A stretch of 47,132 nt of DNA, taken from Chloroflexota bacterium (GTDB lineage: Bacteria > Chloroflexota > Anaerolineae > UBA4142 > SHND01). Where the stretch lies: assembly GCA_016209205.1 (NCBI GenBank), contig JACQWQ010000097.1:1-47132 (forward strand), given 5' to 3'. Under the pieces are notes generated by a model. It did not search any database, was not told the DNA's origin, and saw nothing but the letters and a program-made list of their open reading frames with translations. Below are positions 29,686-37,264 of the stretch, one piece after another. A program made the position numbers and the translations under genes. How positions within the stretch are numbered: the first letter of the stretch is position 1; every line of letters begins with the position of its first letter.

Positions 29686-29962
29686 TCATGTGGTTGGCAG
29701 TCAGCGGTCTGTTGACTCAGTCGTCACGCAAGAAGAGATTGAGAATCGAGCGTTGCGCTACTTGTTGATTCATTTGGGGGATACCGCTACCGTCAGGGTA
29801 GAGCGCGACAATAGCCACTGGCGCGTGCTTGTCTATAGTAGCCGTACGCCAGAACCGTTGGGGCAATTGGCCTACTCCGCCAGCGGCGAAATTCTGCTGG
29901 AACGATCTACTCCGGTGGAGGAGCTGCAACAGCAGATCCCGGGAGACGTCGCACGGTCATGA
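29657..29962 (+). CDS. Unrecognised small protein
   Basis: About 101 residues, overlapping the end of hicB by 29 bases in another frame. The plausible core is TQEEIENRALRYLLIHLGDTATVRVERDNSHWRVLVYSSRTPEPLGQLAYSASGEILLERSTPVEELQQQ, a beta-rich fold with a helical end. The first 25 residues are of low complexity and may not be translated. I do not recognise the family. It may belong to the hicAB transcript. Confidence 0.45.
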   Translation: MSSVRHSPHSHVVGSQRSVDSVVTQEEIENRALRYLLIHLGDTATVRVERDNSHWRVLVYSSRTPEPLGQLAYSASGEILLERSTPVEELQQQIPGDVARS

Positions 29963-29997
29963 GTCTGGCTGTCCCCCATTTCAGCCAAGAACACCCA

Positions 29998-30104
29998 AAG
30001 GTTGGCGACGCGCGTTGAGCGTGTGCGCCAACCGCGTGATCCACGAAGGACACCAAGGACACCAAGAAACCCTTCGTGTTCTTCGTGTCCTGCGTGGATC
30101 AACC
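29998..30104. repeat. GATCCACGAAGGACAC palindromic element, copy 1
   Basis: GTTGGCGACGCGCGTTGAGC, then GTGATCCACGAAGGACACCA facing TTCGTGTCCTGCGTGGATCA. An inverted copy with the same GTTGGCGACG shoulder is at 43489-43600. Its right end forms the 5' end of the C39-like reading frame. Confidence 0.8.
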
Positions 30105-30477
30105 CCATACCTGTCTGCCGGCATGTGTCCGCATGGTTCTCGCCTATCGAGGTAAAGCGCACCGTGAAGAAGAACTGGCGGAGCATTGTGGTTCTGTGCC
30201 ACCCTGGGGAACCCGTCCAGAGAATGTCGTGGCTGGGCTGGAGAATCTCGGCTACCACGCCCTGTGGTTTGAGAATGCCACGCTTGAGCGATTGCTGGAA
30301 TTGCTGGCAAGAGATTGGCCGGTCATTGTCTTTTTGCGAGCAGGCGATTTGCCACACGGTCGTGCTGGCTTGCACTCGGTTGTAATTGTCGGCATCGAAG
30401 GTGAGCAGGTCGTCTGTCTTGACCCTGTCCTTGACCGCGCATTGCGCTTGGGGCTCTCTCCATTTCTGAGGGCTTGA
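30076..30477 (+). CDS. C39-like cysteine peptidase domain protein
   Basis: About 133 residues. QPHTCLPACVRMVLAYRGKAHREEELAEHCG holds the oxyanion Gln and catalytic Cys, GLHSVVIVGIEG the catalytic His and VCLDP the Asp of a papain-like C39 domain. C39 peptidases cleave double-glycine leaders in peptide export; stand-alone ones are of unclear role. There is no export domain or precursor peptide nearby. The first ten residues (FFVSCVDQ) are encoded by a dispersed palindromic repeat ending exactly at the conserved Gln, so the original N-terminus is probably missing and the start codon is unsure. Confidence 0.7.
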   Translation: MFFVSCVDQPHTCLPACVRMVLAYRGKAHREEELAEHCGSVPPWGTRPENVVAGLENLGYHALWFENATLERLLELLARDWPVIVFLRAGDLPHGRAGLHSVVIVGIEGEQVVCLDPVLDRALRLGLSPFLRA

Positions 30478-30484
30478 AACTATC

Positions 30485-30605
30485 ACGACCGCGAAGATTT
30501 TTTGGACGCGGATAAACGCGGATTTTCGCGGAAAGAAAAAAATCCGCGTTCATCCGCGTTCATCCGCGTCCCATAGATTTTGGTTGCGGCTGGAAGCCGC
30601 GCTAT
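30485..30605. repeat. GCGGATAAACGCGGATTTT hairpin element, copy 2
   Basis: Inverted copy of 4016-4137 with the same shoulders. Its right edge (GCCGCGCTATGAA) joins directly to the wecB-like fragment. Confidence 0.85.
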
Positions 30606-30608
30606 GAA

Positions 30609-31188
30609 GTATTGAATGCGTATGCGGAACGAATTGAAGCGAGCGATGTGTTGACGCGGCTGAACGTAGCGCCAAGTAAATTTTTTCTCGTCACTTGCCA
30701 TCGCGCGGAAAATGTGGATAATCCCACCCGTTTGGAAAAATTATTGCGCGGGCTGGCGTTGGTCGCGGACACGTACTCCGAGCCGATGGTCGTAAGTCCA
30801 ATACGGTTTAGTTAAGGATCCTCGCAGAGACCTTTCGGGTTTGTGCGATGGTTACATCGCGAGAAACCCGAAAGGTCTTGGGTCACGGCTTATCTAAACC
30901 GTATTGGTCGTAAGTCTGCACCCGTGCACGGCGGATAAATTGGCGCGCTTTGGGCTTGACCCGCAATCGCCGCGCGTGCGTCTGCTTGCGCCGCTCGGCT
31001 TGTTCGACTTTGTGAAATTGGAAAAGCACGCGCACTGCGTTTTGAGCGACAGCGGGACGGTGCAAGAAGAGTGCAGTATTTTTGGCGCGCCGAATGTGAC
31101 GGTGCGTGATGTAACCGAGCGCGCCGAAACGATTGAAGTCGGCAGTAACATCTTGACCGGTGCGGAACCGGAGATGATTTTGCAGTAG
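30609..31188 (+). pseudogene. UDP-GlcNAc 2-epimerase (wecB-like), 5'-truncated and split by a MITE
   Basis: The first piece, NAYAERIEASDVLTRLNVAPSKFFLVTCHRAENVDNPTRLEKLLRGLALVADTYSEPMVVS, includes the diagnostic THRxEN-type motif of non-hydrolysing UDP-GlcNAc 2-epimerases. After a 108-bp element (30799-30906) it continues: LHPCTADKLARFGLDPQSPRVRLLAPLGLFDFVKLEKHAHCVLSDSGTVQEECSIFGAPNVTVRDVTERAETIEVGSN, with SDSGxxQEE and the R-x-TERxET motif. The N-terminal 180 or so residues are missing, and the C-terminal end is found upstream at 28358-28489. In bacteria this enzyme makes UDP-ManNAc for surface polysaccharides. Confidence 0.88.
30799..30906. mobile_element. 108-bp MITE in wecB remnant, 10-bp target duplication
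   Basis: The ends CAATACGGTTTAG and CTAAACCGTATTG are flanked by GTCGTAAGTC on both sides (30789-30798, 30907-30916). The interior carries ACCTTTCGGGTTT/AAACCCGAAAGGT, the same hairpin core as the TA-flanked elements A, B and E although the ends are unrelated. Confidence 0.9.
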
Positions 31189-31212
31189 GGAGAGAGAGGG
31201 AAAGAGCGAGAA

Positions 31213-31591
31213 ATGAAAGATACGCATACGGTTTTCGTGTCGGTGGTCATCGAACCAAACGAGGACGGTTATCTCGCATCCGTTCCGGGACTGCAAGGGG
31301 CATTTGCGGAAGGCGACACGATTGAGGACGCAATTTTCAATTGCATTGATGTCGTTAAATTGATCGCCAGCTAGAGCGGATTCCGAATTGATTGGTGGTG
31401 TCAGCGTAGGGTCGACGGCTTGTCCTCGCCCATTCCAGTTGGGCAACCACAAGGGATTGCCCCTACCATCCCACAAACGAATCAGGAATTCGCTCGATCG
31501 CGCCGAAAGGGGTGAACGGCTGGGCTTTAACCAAGTTGCGCTTACGTCCAAGACGCGCATGGCGGTTGCGATTCCCATTGGAATGAGTTGA
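31213..31591 (+). pseudogene. HicB-like antitoxin interrupted by a MITE
   Basis: MKDTHTVFVSVVIEPNEDGYLASVPGLQGAFAEGDTIEDAIFNCIDVVKLIAS is a HicB-like fold (VPGLxGxxxxGDTIEDAxxN). A TA-flanked MITE (31372-31496) brings in a TAG stop. After it, RGERLGFNQVALTSKTRMAVAIPIG looks like the missing C-terminus. No HicA partner is adjacent. Confidence 0.75.
31372..31496. mobile_element. TA-flanked MITE, copy D (GTAGGGGC interior)
   Basis: TAGAGCGGATTCCGAATTGA at the left and GGAATTCGCTC at the right; the interior matches copy C (4565-4690) in inverted orientation. Confidence 0.88.
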
Positions 31592-31607
31592 GAGGCCCGC
31601 CCTCTAT

Positions 31608-31672
31608 CGCGTATCGCGTATCGCGTATCGCACTACCGCACTACCGCACTACCGCACTACCGCACTGGTATA
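31608..31672. repeat. ATCGCGT heptads followed by ACTACCGC octads
   Basis: Four ATCGCGT/ATCGCAC heptads and about five ACTACCGC octads between the broken hicB-like gene and the MNT gene. Confidence 0.9.
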
Positions 31673-31727
31673 CTGAGAGTGGTAAAATCCATTGACGCGC
31701 CCGTGAAACGACACTCGAGCGGCGTGT

Positions 31728-31740
31728 TATAATTCGCGTA
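31728..31740 (+). promoter_or_regulatory. -10 box placing the transcription start at the MNT start codon
   Basis: TATAAT (31728-31733) is followed by six bases and then the ATG at 31740, exactly where transcription should begin. No Shine-Dalgarno is possible, so a leaderless transcript is likely if this ATG is used. No good -35 is seen 17 bp upstream. Confidence 0.5.
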
Positions 31741-32258
31741 TGGACAAAAAAATGTTTCGCGCTCCACACGCGCAGCCGCAAGAGCTCGCGTCCGCGGCGC
31801 AGGGAATTCCAACAACCAACCAGACGCTGCCAGCGCTTGGCGCGCCGACCATCCAGGCGAGCGCCGCCCCGGCGGGATCCGCCATGGCGCCGGTGATTCG
31901 CGAGCAGCTCCTTCGTGATTCGCGTTATCCAATTCACCGCATCGCCGACCGCTTGATTCCCTATCTGCGCGTATTGGTCGAGCAGTTTCACCCGCAACGC
32001 GTAATCCTCTTTGGGTCATACGCCTACGGTCAGCCCGACCAAGACAGCGATGTGGATTTGATCATCGTAACAGAGGTCGCGGAAAGCGCTCTCCAAGAAA
32101 AAATCAAGATCAGGAAAGCGTGGCGCAAGATGCCGCGCCGGGAGCCGCTGCTGCCCTTTGACCTCATTCTGGTTTCGCCGCAGCGACACCAAGAGCGCTT
32201 GGCGCGTGCGGCTGGCTTTTATGATGAAATCGTCCGCAAGGGGCTGGTGCTGGTATGA
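31740..32258 (+). CDS. MNT-type nucleotidyltransferase, probable antitoxin
   Basis: 172 residues. RVILFGSYAYGQPDQDSDVDLIIVTE carries GSY-x10-DVD of the minimal nucleotidyltransferase fold; related antitoxins block HEPN RNases by AMPylating or adding AMP to a Tyr near their active site. The first 50 residues are a proline/alanine-rich tail, and an internal ATG (31884, MAPVIREQLL) could be the real start. It overlaps the HEPN gene by 4 bases. Confidence 0.88.
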   Translation: MDKKMFRAPHAQPQELASAAQGIPTTNQTLPALGAPTIQASAAPAGSAMAPVIREQLLRDSRYPIHRIADRLIPYLRVLVEQFHPQRVILFGSYAYGQPDQDSDVDLIIVTEVAESALQEKIKIRKAWRKMPRREPLLPFDLILVSPQRHQERLARAAGFYDEIVRKGLVLV

Positions 32259-32695
32259 AGACCGACGAGAACAATCCGTATGACTGGTTTCTCTTGGCGG
32301 ACGAGCGCCTGCGCAGTGCCGATATTCTCGCCGCCCAGAGCGCGCCTTCGTACTCGGCGGTGGAACTCTTGCAGGAAGCGGTTGAACGATACCTCAAGGG
32401 TTATTTAGTCTTTCGCGGTTGGAAGTTGGAACGGATCCACGATTTGGGCCCTTTGGTGGAAGCCGCTGCAACATACGATGCGCGGTTTTCTGCCTTTGAT
32501 GATCTGGCTGCCTCGCTGACCGAACAGTTCTGGGCGCAACATTACCCCGGCGACGATCTCACCGATGTCGGCTCGGATTATGAAACCCTTCGCCGACAAG
32601 GGGGCGAAATGATTGCGCTCATCCAGTTGTCAGTTCCTACGCCGCCCTCCGCAGAACCGGCAAATGGCGGAGCGCCGATAGAGGATCGCCGATAG
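32255..32695 (+). CDS. HEPN-domain protein, probable toxin
   Basis: 146 residues: DWFLLADERLRSADILAAQSAPSYSAVELLQEAVERYLKGYLVFRGWKLERIHDLGPLVEAAATYDARFSAFDDLAASLTEQFWAQHYPGD is the classic HEPN four-helix layout, with the helix-2 QxAxExxLKGxL and the H-x-L segment. It pairs with the MNT gene. The last 12 residues (PANGGAPIEDRR) come from the heptad array that starts at the stop codon. Confidence 0.9.
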   Translation: MKTDENNPYDWFLLADERLRSADILAAQSAPSYSAVELLQEAVERYLKGYLVFRGWKLERIHDLGPLVEAAATYDARFSAFDDLAASLTEQFWAQHYPGDDLTDVGSDYETLRRQGGEMIALIQLSVPTPPSAEPANGGAPIEDRR

Positions 32696-32840
32696 CCGAT
32701 GGCGGATGGCGAATCGCGTATCGCACGATTGCTCGGATGCTCCGATGAAGCGGACGCAGTTCGTCCGATGCATCGGCGTTCATCCGCACGATTGCACTAC
32801 CGAACTACCGAACTATCGCACTATCGCACCAACACACTAT
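32687..32840. repeat. GATAGCC/GATGGCG heptads and ACTATCGC octads
   Basis: Heptads (GATCGCC, GATAGCC, GATGGCG, GATGGCG) at 32682-32716 and octads (ACTACCGA, ACTATCGC) at 32796-32845. Between them is unassigned sequence. The convergent DUF5647-like gene ends inside the octads. Confidence 0.8.
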
Positions 32841-33133
32841 CGCGATGAGACCAAAGGCGGATTCAGCAAATGTGGATGTTCAAGCCGCGAGCGCGCGGGG
32901 GCGAGACGTTCAAATGCAACATACACGACAGGGCGGTTCGGTTCATCGTCAAATCGTCGCGCGGATTCAGCCGTCTCGCGATTGATCCGCGCGAGGTCGG
33001 GATCGTCCCCGGGCAAAAGCACGATGCGGCTGTTTGGTGGAATCTGGCTGGCAAACTCGGGATGCTGCATGACATACAGACTGAACTCAAAACTATAGGT
33101 CAGATTTTTTTCGATTACTTCATCCGTTAGCAT
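32837..33133 (-). CDS. DUF5647-like small protein
   Basis: 98 residues: MLTDEVIEKNLTYSFEFSLYVMQHPEFASQIPPNSRIVLLPGDDPDLARINRETAESARRFDDEPNRPVVYVAFERLAP. This resembles DUF5647, a short family from Chloroflexota and relatives with unknown function (N-terminal helix, IPxxAxxVxLPxxDPEL segment, YVxxxxL end). The C-terminal 15 or so residues are encoded by repeat sequence. The first half is duplicated with its upstream region at 38923-39155. Confidence 0.7.
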   Translation of the reverse strand: MLTDEVIEKNLTYSFEFSLYVMQHPEFASQIPPNSRIVLLPGDDPDLARINRETAESARRFDDEPNRPVVYVAFERLAPARSRLEHPHLLNPPLVSSR

Positions 33134-33439
33134 GGGTTGGTCGTTTCGCTCATTGCATGTCCTCCAGCAGCGTGCCAAGATTATAACACTCACCTGGTAA
33201 GGGGTCAATGAATTTGAGTGATGCAGTAGGGCAGTGTCAAAGTCCGCAAGACTCCTAGGTGTTTGGCGATACAGAACTTCGCACCGCATTGCGCGGACTC
33301 GTGGAGCAAACTCCGCTCCTGCGACGTCGTTGAAAAACACTTGGGGTCTTGCGCGACGGCAGTACAACTGCCTTCCAACACTTGCGGAATGCGGGTTGAT
33401 GTGTAGATGGCGAATCAACTCATTGCGGGCTGAGGAAAA

Positions 33440-33702
33440 CGATCTTCAAAGGAGTTGCCCATTCGCCTTGCGGCGCACCCGCAGTGGGATGAAAATGGGC
33501 GCGGGGAGGAGCTGCCAGCGGATGGTAAAGCGGATGAGCGGATGAAACCCTCGTCACCCGTCCCCCGTCACATTTTCAAGGGAGTTCGTCATTCGCCTTG
33601 CGGCGCACCACCAGTCAATGAAAATGCGCGCGGCGTAGTGACGTGCGATGTAGGCGATGTGCGATGTATTCCATCGCCTACATCGCACATCGCCTACATC
33701 GT
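33440..33702. repeat. Duplicated ATTCGCCTTGCGGCGCACC block and GCGATGTAGGC hairpin
   Basis: CATTCGCCTTGCGGCGCACC occurs at about 33459 and 33590, each followed by GATGAAAATG or CAATGAAAATG. Then GTGCGATGTAGGCGATGTGC pairs with its complement across TATTCC (33644-33702). No gene is visible from 33170 to 33780. Confidence 0.7.
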
Positions 33703-33779
33703 TCCTGTCCGCCCTAAACGAATGAATTCGTTACTACGGCTTATTTTCAGAGGAGCAAGATTATTTTCAGAGGAGATTG

Positions 33780-34694
33780 ATGCGCGCTTTGGTTACCGGC
33801 GGCGCCGGGTTTATTGGCTCTAACATTGTCAGCCATTTGATTGGCGAAGGGCACACCGTTGTCGTGCTCGATAATCTGCTCTCGGGCTATCGGCAAAACC
33901 TCGATCCATTTCCGCAGGTTCAGTTTGTCCAGGGCGATGTCCGCGATGCGGCAGTGGTCGAACGCGCGACCAAAGGCGTAGAAGTGGTTTTTCATCTCGC
34001 GGCATCTGTGGGCAACAAGCGTTCGATTGAACATCCGATTGACGACGCCGAAATTAACGTATTGGGAACGCTGCGTGTGCTGGAAGCGGCGCGGCGCAAC
34101 GGGATTCGCAAGGTTGTCTTTTCCTCGTCGGCGGGAATCTTTGGTGAATTGAAAACAATTCCGATTCGCGAAGACCATCCGGTCGAGCCAGACTCGCCGT
34201 ATGGCGCAAGCAAACTCGGCGCAGAAAAATTGTGCCTCGCGTACGCGAAACTATATCCGCTTGAATGTGTTGGGCTGCGCTATTTCAACGTCTATGGCGT
34301 CAATCAGCGGTACGACGCGTACGGCAACGTGATTCCGATTTTCGCACACCTGATTCTGCGCGGCGCGCCGATCACGATCTTTGGCGATGGGGAGCAGACG
34401 CGCGACTTTGTGAACGTGCGCGATGTGGTGCAGGCAAATTACAAGGCGGCGATGACGCGCGGCGTTTCCGACGCGTTCAACATCGCCAGCGGCACGCGCA
34501 TCACGATTAACCAACTCGCCGCGTTGATGCGCGTGGCGAGTGGACTGCCGGTACAGATTGAATATAGCGCACCGCGCAAGGGGGACGTGCGGCACAGTCT
34601 CGCAGACATTTCCGCCGCCGCGAATGCGTTTGGCTACCCGCCGACGGTGGATTTGCACACAGGGCTGTGTGAGTATATGGCGTGGGTCAAGTGA
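33780..34694 (+). CDS. NAD-dependent nucleotide-sugar epimerase/dehydratase
   Basis: 304 residues, extended SDR: MRALVTGGAGFIGSNIVSHLIGEG (NAD fold), VVFHLAASVGNKRSIEHPIDD, VVFSSSAGIFGELKTIPIRED, catalytic SPYGASKLGAEKLCLAYAKLY (YxxxK), GLRYFNVYGVNQRYDAYGNVIPIF and GDGEQTRDFVNVRDVVQANYKA. It most resembles UDP-glucose/UDP-GlcNAc 4-epimerases for surface polysaccharide. AGAGGAG lies four bases before the ATG, within a 20-bp tandem duplication (TTATTTTCAGAGGAG twice), so a second ribosome binding site copy is present. Confidence 0.92.
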   Translation: MRALVTGGAGFIGSNIVSHLIGEGHTVVVLDNLLSGYRQNLDPFPQVQFVQGDVRDAAVVERATKGVEVVFHLAASVGNKRSIEHPIDDAEINVLGTLRVLEAARRNGIRKVVFSSSAGIFGELKTIPIREDHPVEPDSPYGASKLGAEKLCLAYAKLYPLECVGLRYFNVYGVNQRYDAYGNVIPIFAHLILRGAPITIFGDGEQTRDFVNVRDVVQANYKAAMTRGVSDAFNIASGTRITINQLAALMRVASGLPVQIEYSAPRKGDVRHSLADISAAANAFGYPPTVDLHTGLCEYMAWVK

Positions 34695-34744
34695 CAACTC
34701 ACGACCGCAGGGGAAGATATACTGCACACGGGCACATTTTGCGA

Positions 34745-34830
34745 TTTGTCATTCCGAGTCCTGAGTGCAACGAAGGAACTGAAGAATCCTTCGATTCCTC
34801 AGAGCCTGCCCTGAAGCATTGAAGGGCCAA
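34745..34830. repeat. GTCATTCCGAGTCCTGAG-type dispersed repeat
   Basis: Related to the element at 16140-16232 (GTCATTCC, AAGTCCTGAGTG, CGAAGGA). The rest of 34695-34986 has no gene; TATATAAT at 34881 is isolated. Confidence 0.6.
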
Positions 34831-34985
34831 GTTCTCTGGCGAGTCGGCTATTGAAAACCGCAGTTTGTGACCACGCGCAATATATAATTAGAATCGCTGT
34901 CCGATAAATCGGTCGAGTGTTTCCAGGAGCTGGCGGAGCGTTTCTGGCGTAACGGCGAGTGGTTTGGGGAGCAGTTGTGATTTGG

Positions 34986-35354
34986 TCACAGACTGCAGGT
35001 GATCGAAACGAACGATGGAGGGTTTTCGCCCGTAGGAAGCGCCTGTAAAGCTTGTAATGCTTCGGGCTGAATCATTCCAGAAGCAAAAGGCGCCGGGTCT
35101 GTGACGATCTCGCGGGCGCTGTCAAAAATGCGGTCGTAGCGGGGACGCTTGCGGATGGCACGCGCGGATGCTTTTGGGGAAATACTCTTGGCGCGCGCGG
35201 GCGCGGCGCCGGGAATAACAAGAATCAGCCCGGCTTCTTCGATCAATTGAATGATCAAGGATTGACCCGCGCGCAGTTCAAGCCGCTTGGCGAAATCTTT
35301 GGGAAGTGGCAGACTATTTCGCTTGGGGACTCTGACTCGTCGAGTGTACGTCAT
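34986..35354 (-). CDS. SpoVT/AbrB-type DNA-binding protein
   Basis: 122 residues. The N-terminal VRVPKRNSLPLPKDFAKRLELRAGQSLIIQLIEEAGLILVIP is a swapped-hairpin AbrB/MazE domain; the rest (RAIRKRPRYDRIFDSAREIVTDPAPFASGMIQPEAL) is an unassigned tail. It could be a type II antitoxin, but no PIN or MazF gene is adjacent, so it may be a stand-alone regulator. GAGGTAG sits before the start. Confidence 0.75.
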   Translation of the reverse strand: MTYTRRVRVPKRNSLPLPKDFAKRLELRAGQSLIIQLIEEAGLILVIPGAAPARAKSISPKASARAIRKRPRYDRIFDSAREIVTDPAPFASGMIQPEALQALQALPTGENPPSFVSITCSL

Positions 35355-35404
35355 TCTACCTCCTCACGATTAGTCGTAGTATAGTCATGCGTAAACAAGT
35401 TGTC

Positions 35405-35560
35405 AATGGCGCGATTTTCGTTACTTGCCATCGCGCGGAAAATGTGGATAATGCCGAACGCTTGGAAAAATTATTGCGTGGGCGTGCACGCGCCGGCGAC
35501 GCGGACTGTGTGCGCGCACAATTGGCGGCGCTTGTGCCCGAGTTGCACTGCCGCAACTCG
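35405..35560 (+). pseudogene. Chimeric remnant: wecB fragment joined to capD 3' end
   Basis: FVTCHRAENVDNAERLEKLLRG (wecB-like, as at 30690) is followed immediately by ARAGDADCVRAQLAALVPE, which is the C-terminus of the CapD protein at 24538-26478 with near-identical DNA (CGCCGGCGACGCGGACTG). Two gene ends have been fused by recombination. Confidence 0.8.
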
Positions 35561-35580
35561 GCTATCTCTTTGCCACGGTA

Positions 35581-36759
35581 TTAACGGAGGAACGTCCACC
35601 AGAGTGAGCGCGCGAATAGCCGGATGCCGTGCGCGAGACGCCGCACATAATAGTACGGCAAAAAAGTATCAGGTGCCAGGGCATAACGTTGCCGCATATA
35701 CGCGGCATTCGGAAAAAGAATGCCGAGAACATAGCGCAGTTTATTTCCAGCCTCGGGGATACTCAGGGTATCTGTCAGTACGGATGCCTCTTTGTGAACG
35801 GCTGTGGTGAGTAGAAAAGCCGCACGTTCCGACAAGTGAGATTCACGGGGGCGAAACAAGGCGAGGGTCTCTGGTGCCAGGGCGATTTTCCACGCGGCTT
35901 GTGTTTGTATCAGCACTTGATGTACCGGTCGAGCGAGTCCGGTATCCTGAACATAAGCAGCGGCGGTTCGCCAGTCCATCGCAGCTCCGTACTTGCAAAT
36001 GAGGAGCGCGAGATCGTAAAAGTGGATGAGCCGCGGGGCGTTCCCATGCTGCACGCCAAGATGGAGCGCCAAATGCACCAGTTGCGCCGTTGGGTCAAAC
36101 ATGCGCGCCATGACCGGACCAGAGACGAATAGCTGCGTGCGCCCCCAAAACCAGTCCAGCTTGACACGGCGGCGGTAAAAATTGGGGTTAAGGAGCTGCC
36201 AGTGAAGGTCCACGTTCAGGCGCGGCGGGGCAGCGCGGTGAAAGCCGAGCTCACAGGAAAACGCGGTATAAAATGCGGCGCCTAACCCGTCGGCTTCTTG
36301 ATAGCCGCACGTGTTCAAGAACACGCTTGCGGCAGAGCGGTCTGTCTGATGAATCAACAAGTCCAGGTCGCCGAATGGGCGCAAGCCCGGCAGCGGATAG
36401 AGCCATTTTGACAGGGCGGCGCCTTTCAGGACAACCACATCAATCTGTTGTGCTGTAAAGCGTGAGAGGAGTGTTTCCATCTCGCGGTGTGCAACTGCCG
36501 TGGCGAGCGCCGAGTTGCGATAAATGTCCTGAAGCGAGTCCACCACGAACGCTGGAACGTTGACAAAGCCGTGAGTTTCCAGGGCGGCATAGAGCAGCGG
36601 ACTCAAGCCCTGCACTTTAGCCCGCTCGAGCAATGCTTGCCATGTCGCATTATCGGTTGGTCCCGGCACGGGTTCCGCCGAACCCAATGGAAAAGCAGAA
36701 AGGACCCACGCGACGAGTTGGTGATCGAGAGGCGTCAAATTCTTGAGCGAGCTGTCCAT
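35581..36759 (-). CDS. NTP_transf_5-type nucleotidyltransferase family protein
   Basis: About 392 residues. DVVVLKGAALSKWLYPLPGLRPFGDLDLLIHQTDRSAASVFLNTCGY holds the LKGxxL...GxRxxGDLDLLV signature, then LGFHRAAPPRLNVDLHWQL. Proteins of this group occur in exopolysaccharide and peptide-modification clusters; the reaction is unknown. The start is uncertain: 36759 (MDSSLKNLTPLDHQLV) precedes the first conserved helix, 36804 is an alternative, and further upstream the frame is heptad repeat. It belongs to the decayed polysaccharide region. Confidence 0.82.
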   Translation of the reverse strand: MDSSLKNLTPLDHQLVAWVLSAFPLGSAEPVPGPTDNATWQALLERAKVQGLSPLLYAALETHGFVNVPAFVVDSLQDIYRNSALATAVAHREMETLLSRFTAQQIDVVVLKGAALSKWLYPLPGLRPFGDLDLLIHQTDRSAASVFLNTCGYQEADGLGAAFYTAFSCELGFHRAAPPRLNVDLHWQLLNPNFYRRRVKLDWFWGRTQLFVSGPVMARMFDPTAQLVHLALHLGVQHGNAPRLIHFYDLALLICKYGAAMDWRTAAAYVQDTGLARPVHQVLIQTQAAWKIALAPETLALFRPRESHLSERAAFLLTTAVHKEASVLTDTLSIPEAGNKLRYVLGILFPNAAYMRQRYALAPDTFLPYYYVRRLAHGIRLFARSLWWTFLR

Positions 36760-36829
36760 AGGCGCGTAGAGGGCACACGTTGAATGCCGATGCTGCCCAA
36801 GCATATATGAGTTTTGGATCTGTGGCAAA

Positions 36830-37070
36830 ATGAGTGGTAGTGCGATGGTGCGGTAGTGCGATGGTGATGGAGCGATAGAGAGAGGGAGAGAGGGAGAGAG
36901 GGAGAGTGTAGTGACGAATTCATTCGTTGACGGGCTGCCGATAGCAAATAGCCGATAGCCGATGGCGAATGGCAGATAGCCAATCGCGCATCGCGTATCG
37001 CGTATTGCCAACCGCACCATCGCACTATTGCACTACCGAACTACCGAACTATCGCGCTATCGCATTCTAA
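36830..37070. repeat. Mixed octad and heptad arrays
   Basis: GCGATGGTGCGGTAGT octads, a GAGAGAGG array, heptads AGCCGAT/GGCGAAT/CGCGTAT (36950-37008) and CACTACCGAACTATCGC octads (37018-37065). No gene is visible between 36760 and 37265. Confidence 0.85.
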
Positions 37071-37264
37071 CTCCACACCTTGGTGACCGTGTGCGGAACC
37101 TGGTGAGAGTCCAACCAGAGCAAGATGGGGTCGGCGGCTTTGGCGGGGATGAGCAATCAGACATTCCTCATTTCTTTTGCCTTTGCCTTGTGGGTTCATT
37201 GAGGAGCTCTGTCGTTGAGGACGCAGTTGAGAAGCGGTTGTGATGCCCGTGCAGGAGCGCAGCG

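Noticed and set aside
33170-33780. Possible small genes between the DUF5647-like gene and the epimerase
   Set aside because: Frames here are short, lack ribosome binding sites and consist of duplicated CATTCGCCTTGCGGCGCACC blocks and a GCGATGTAGGC hairpin.
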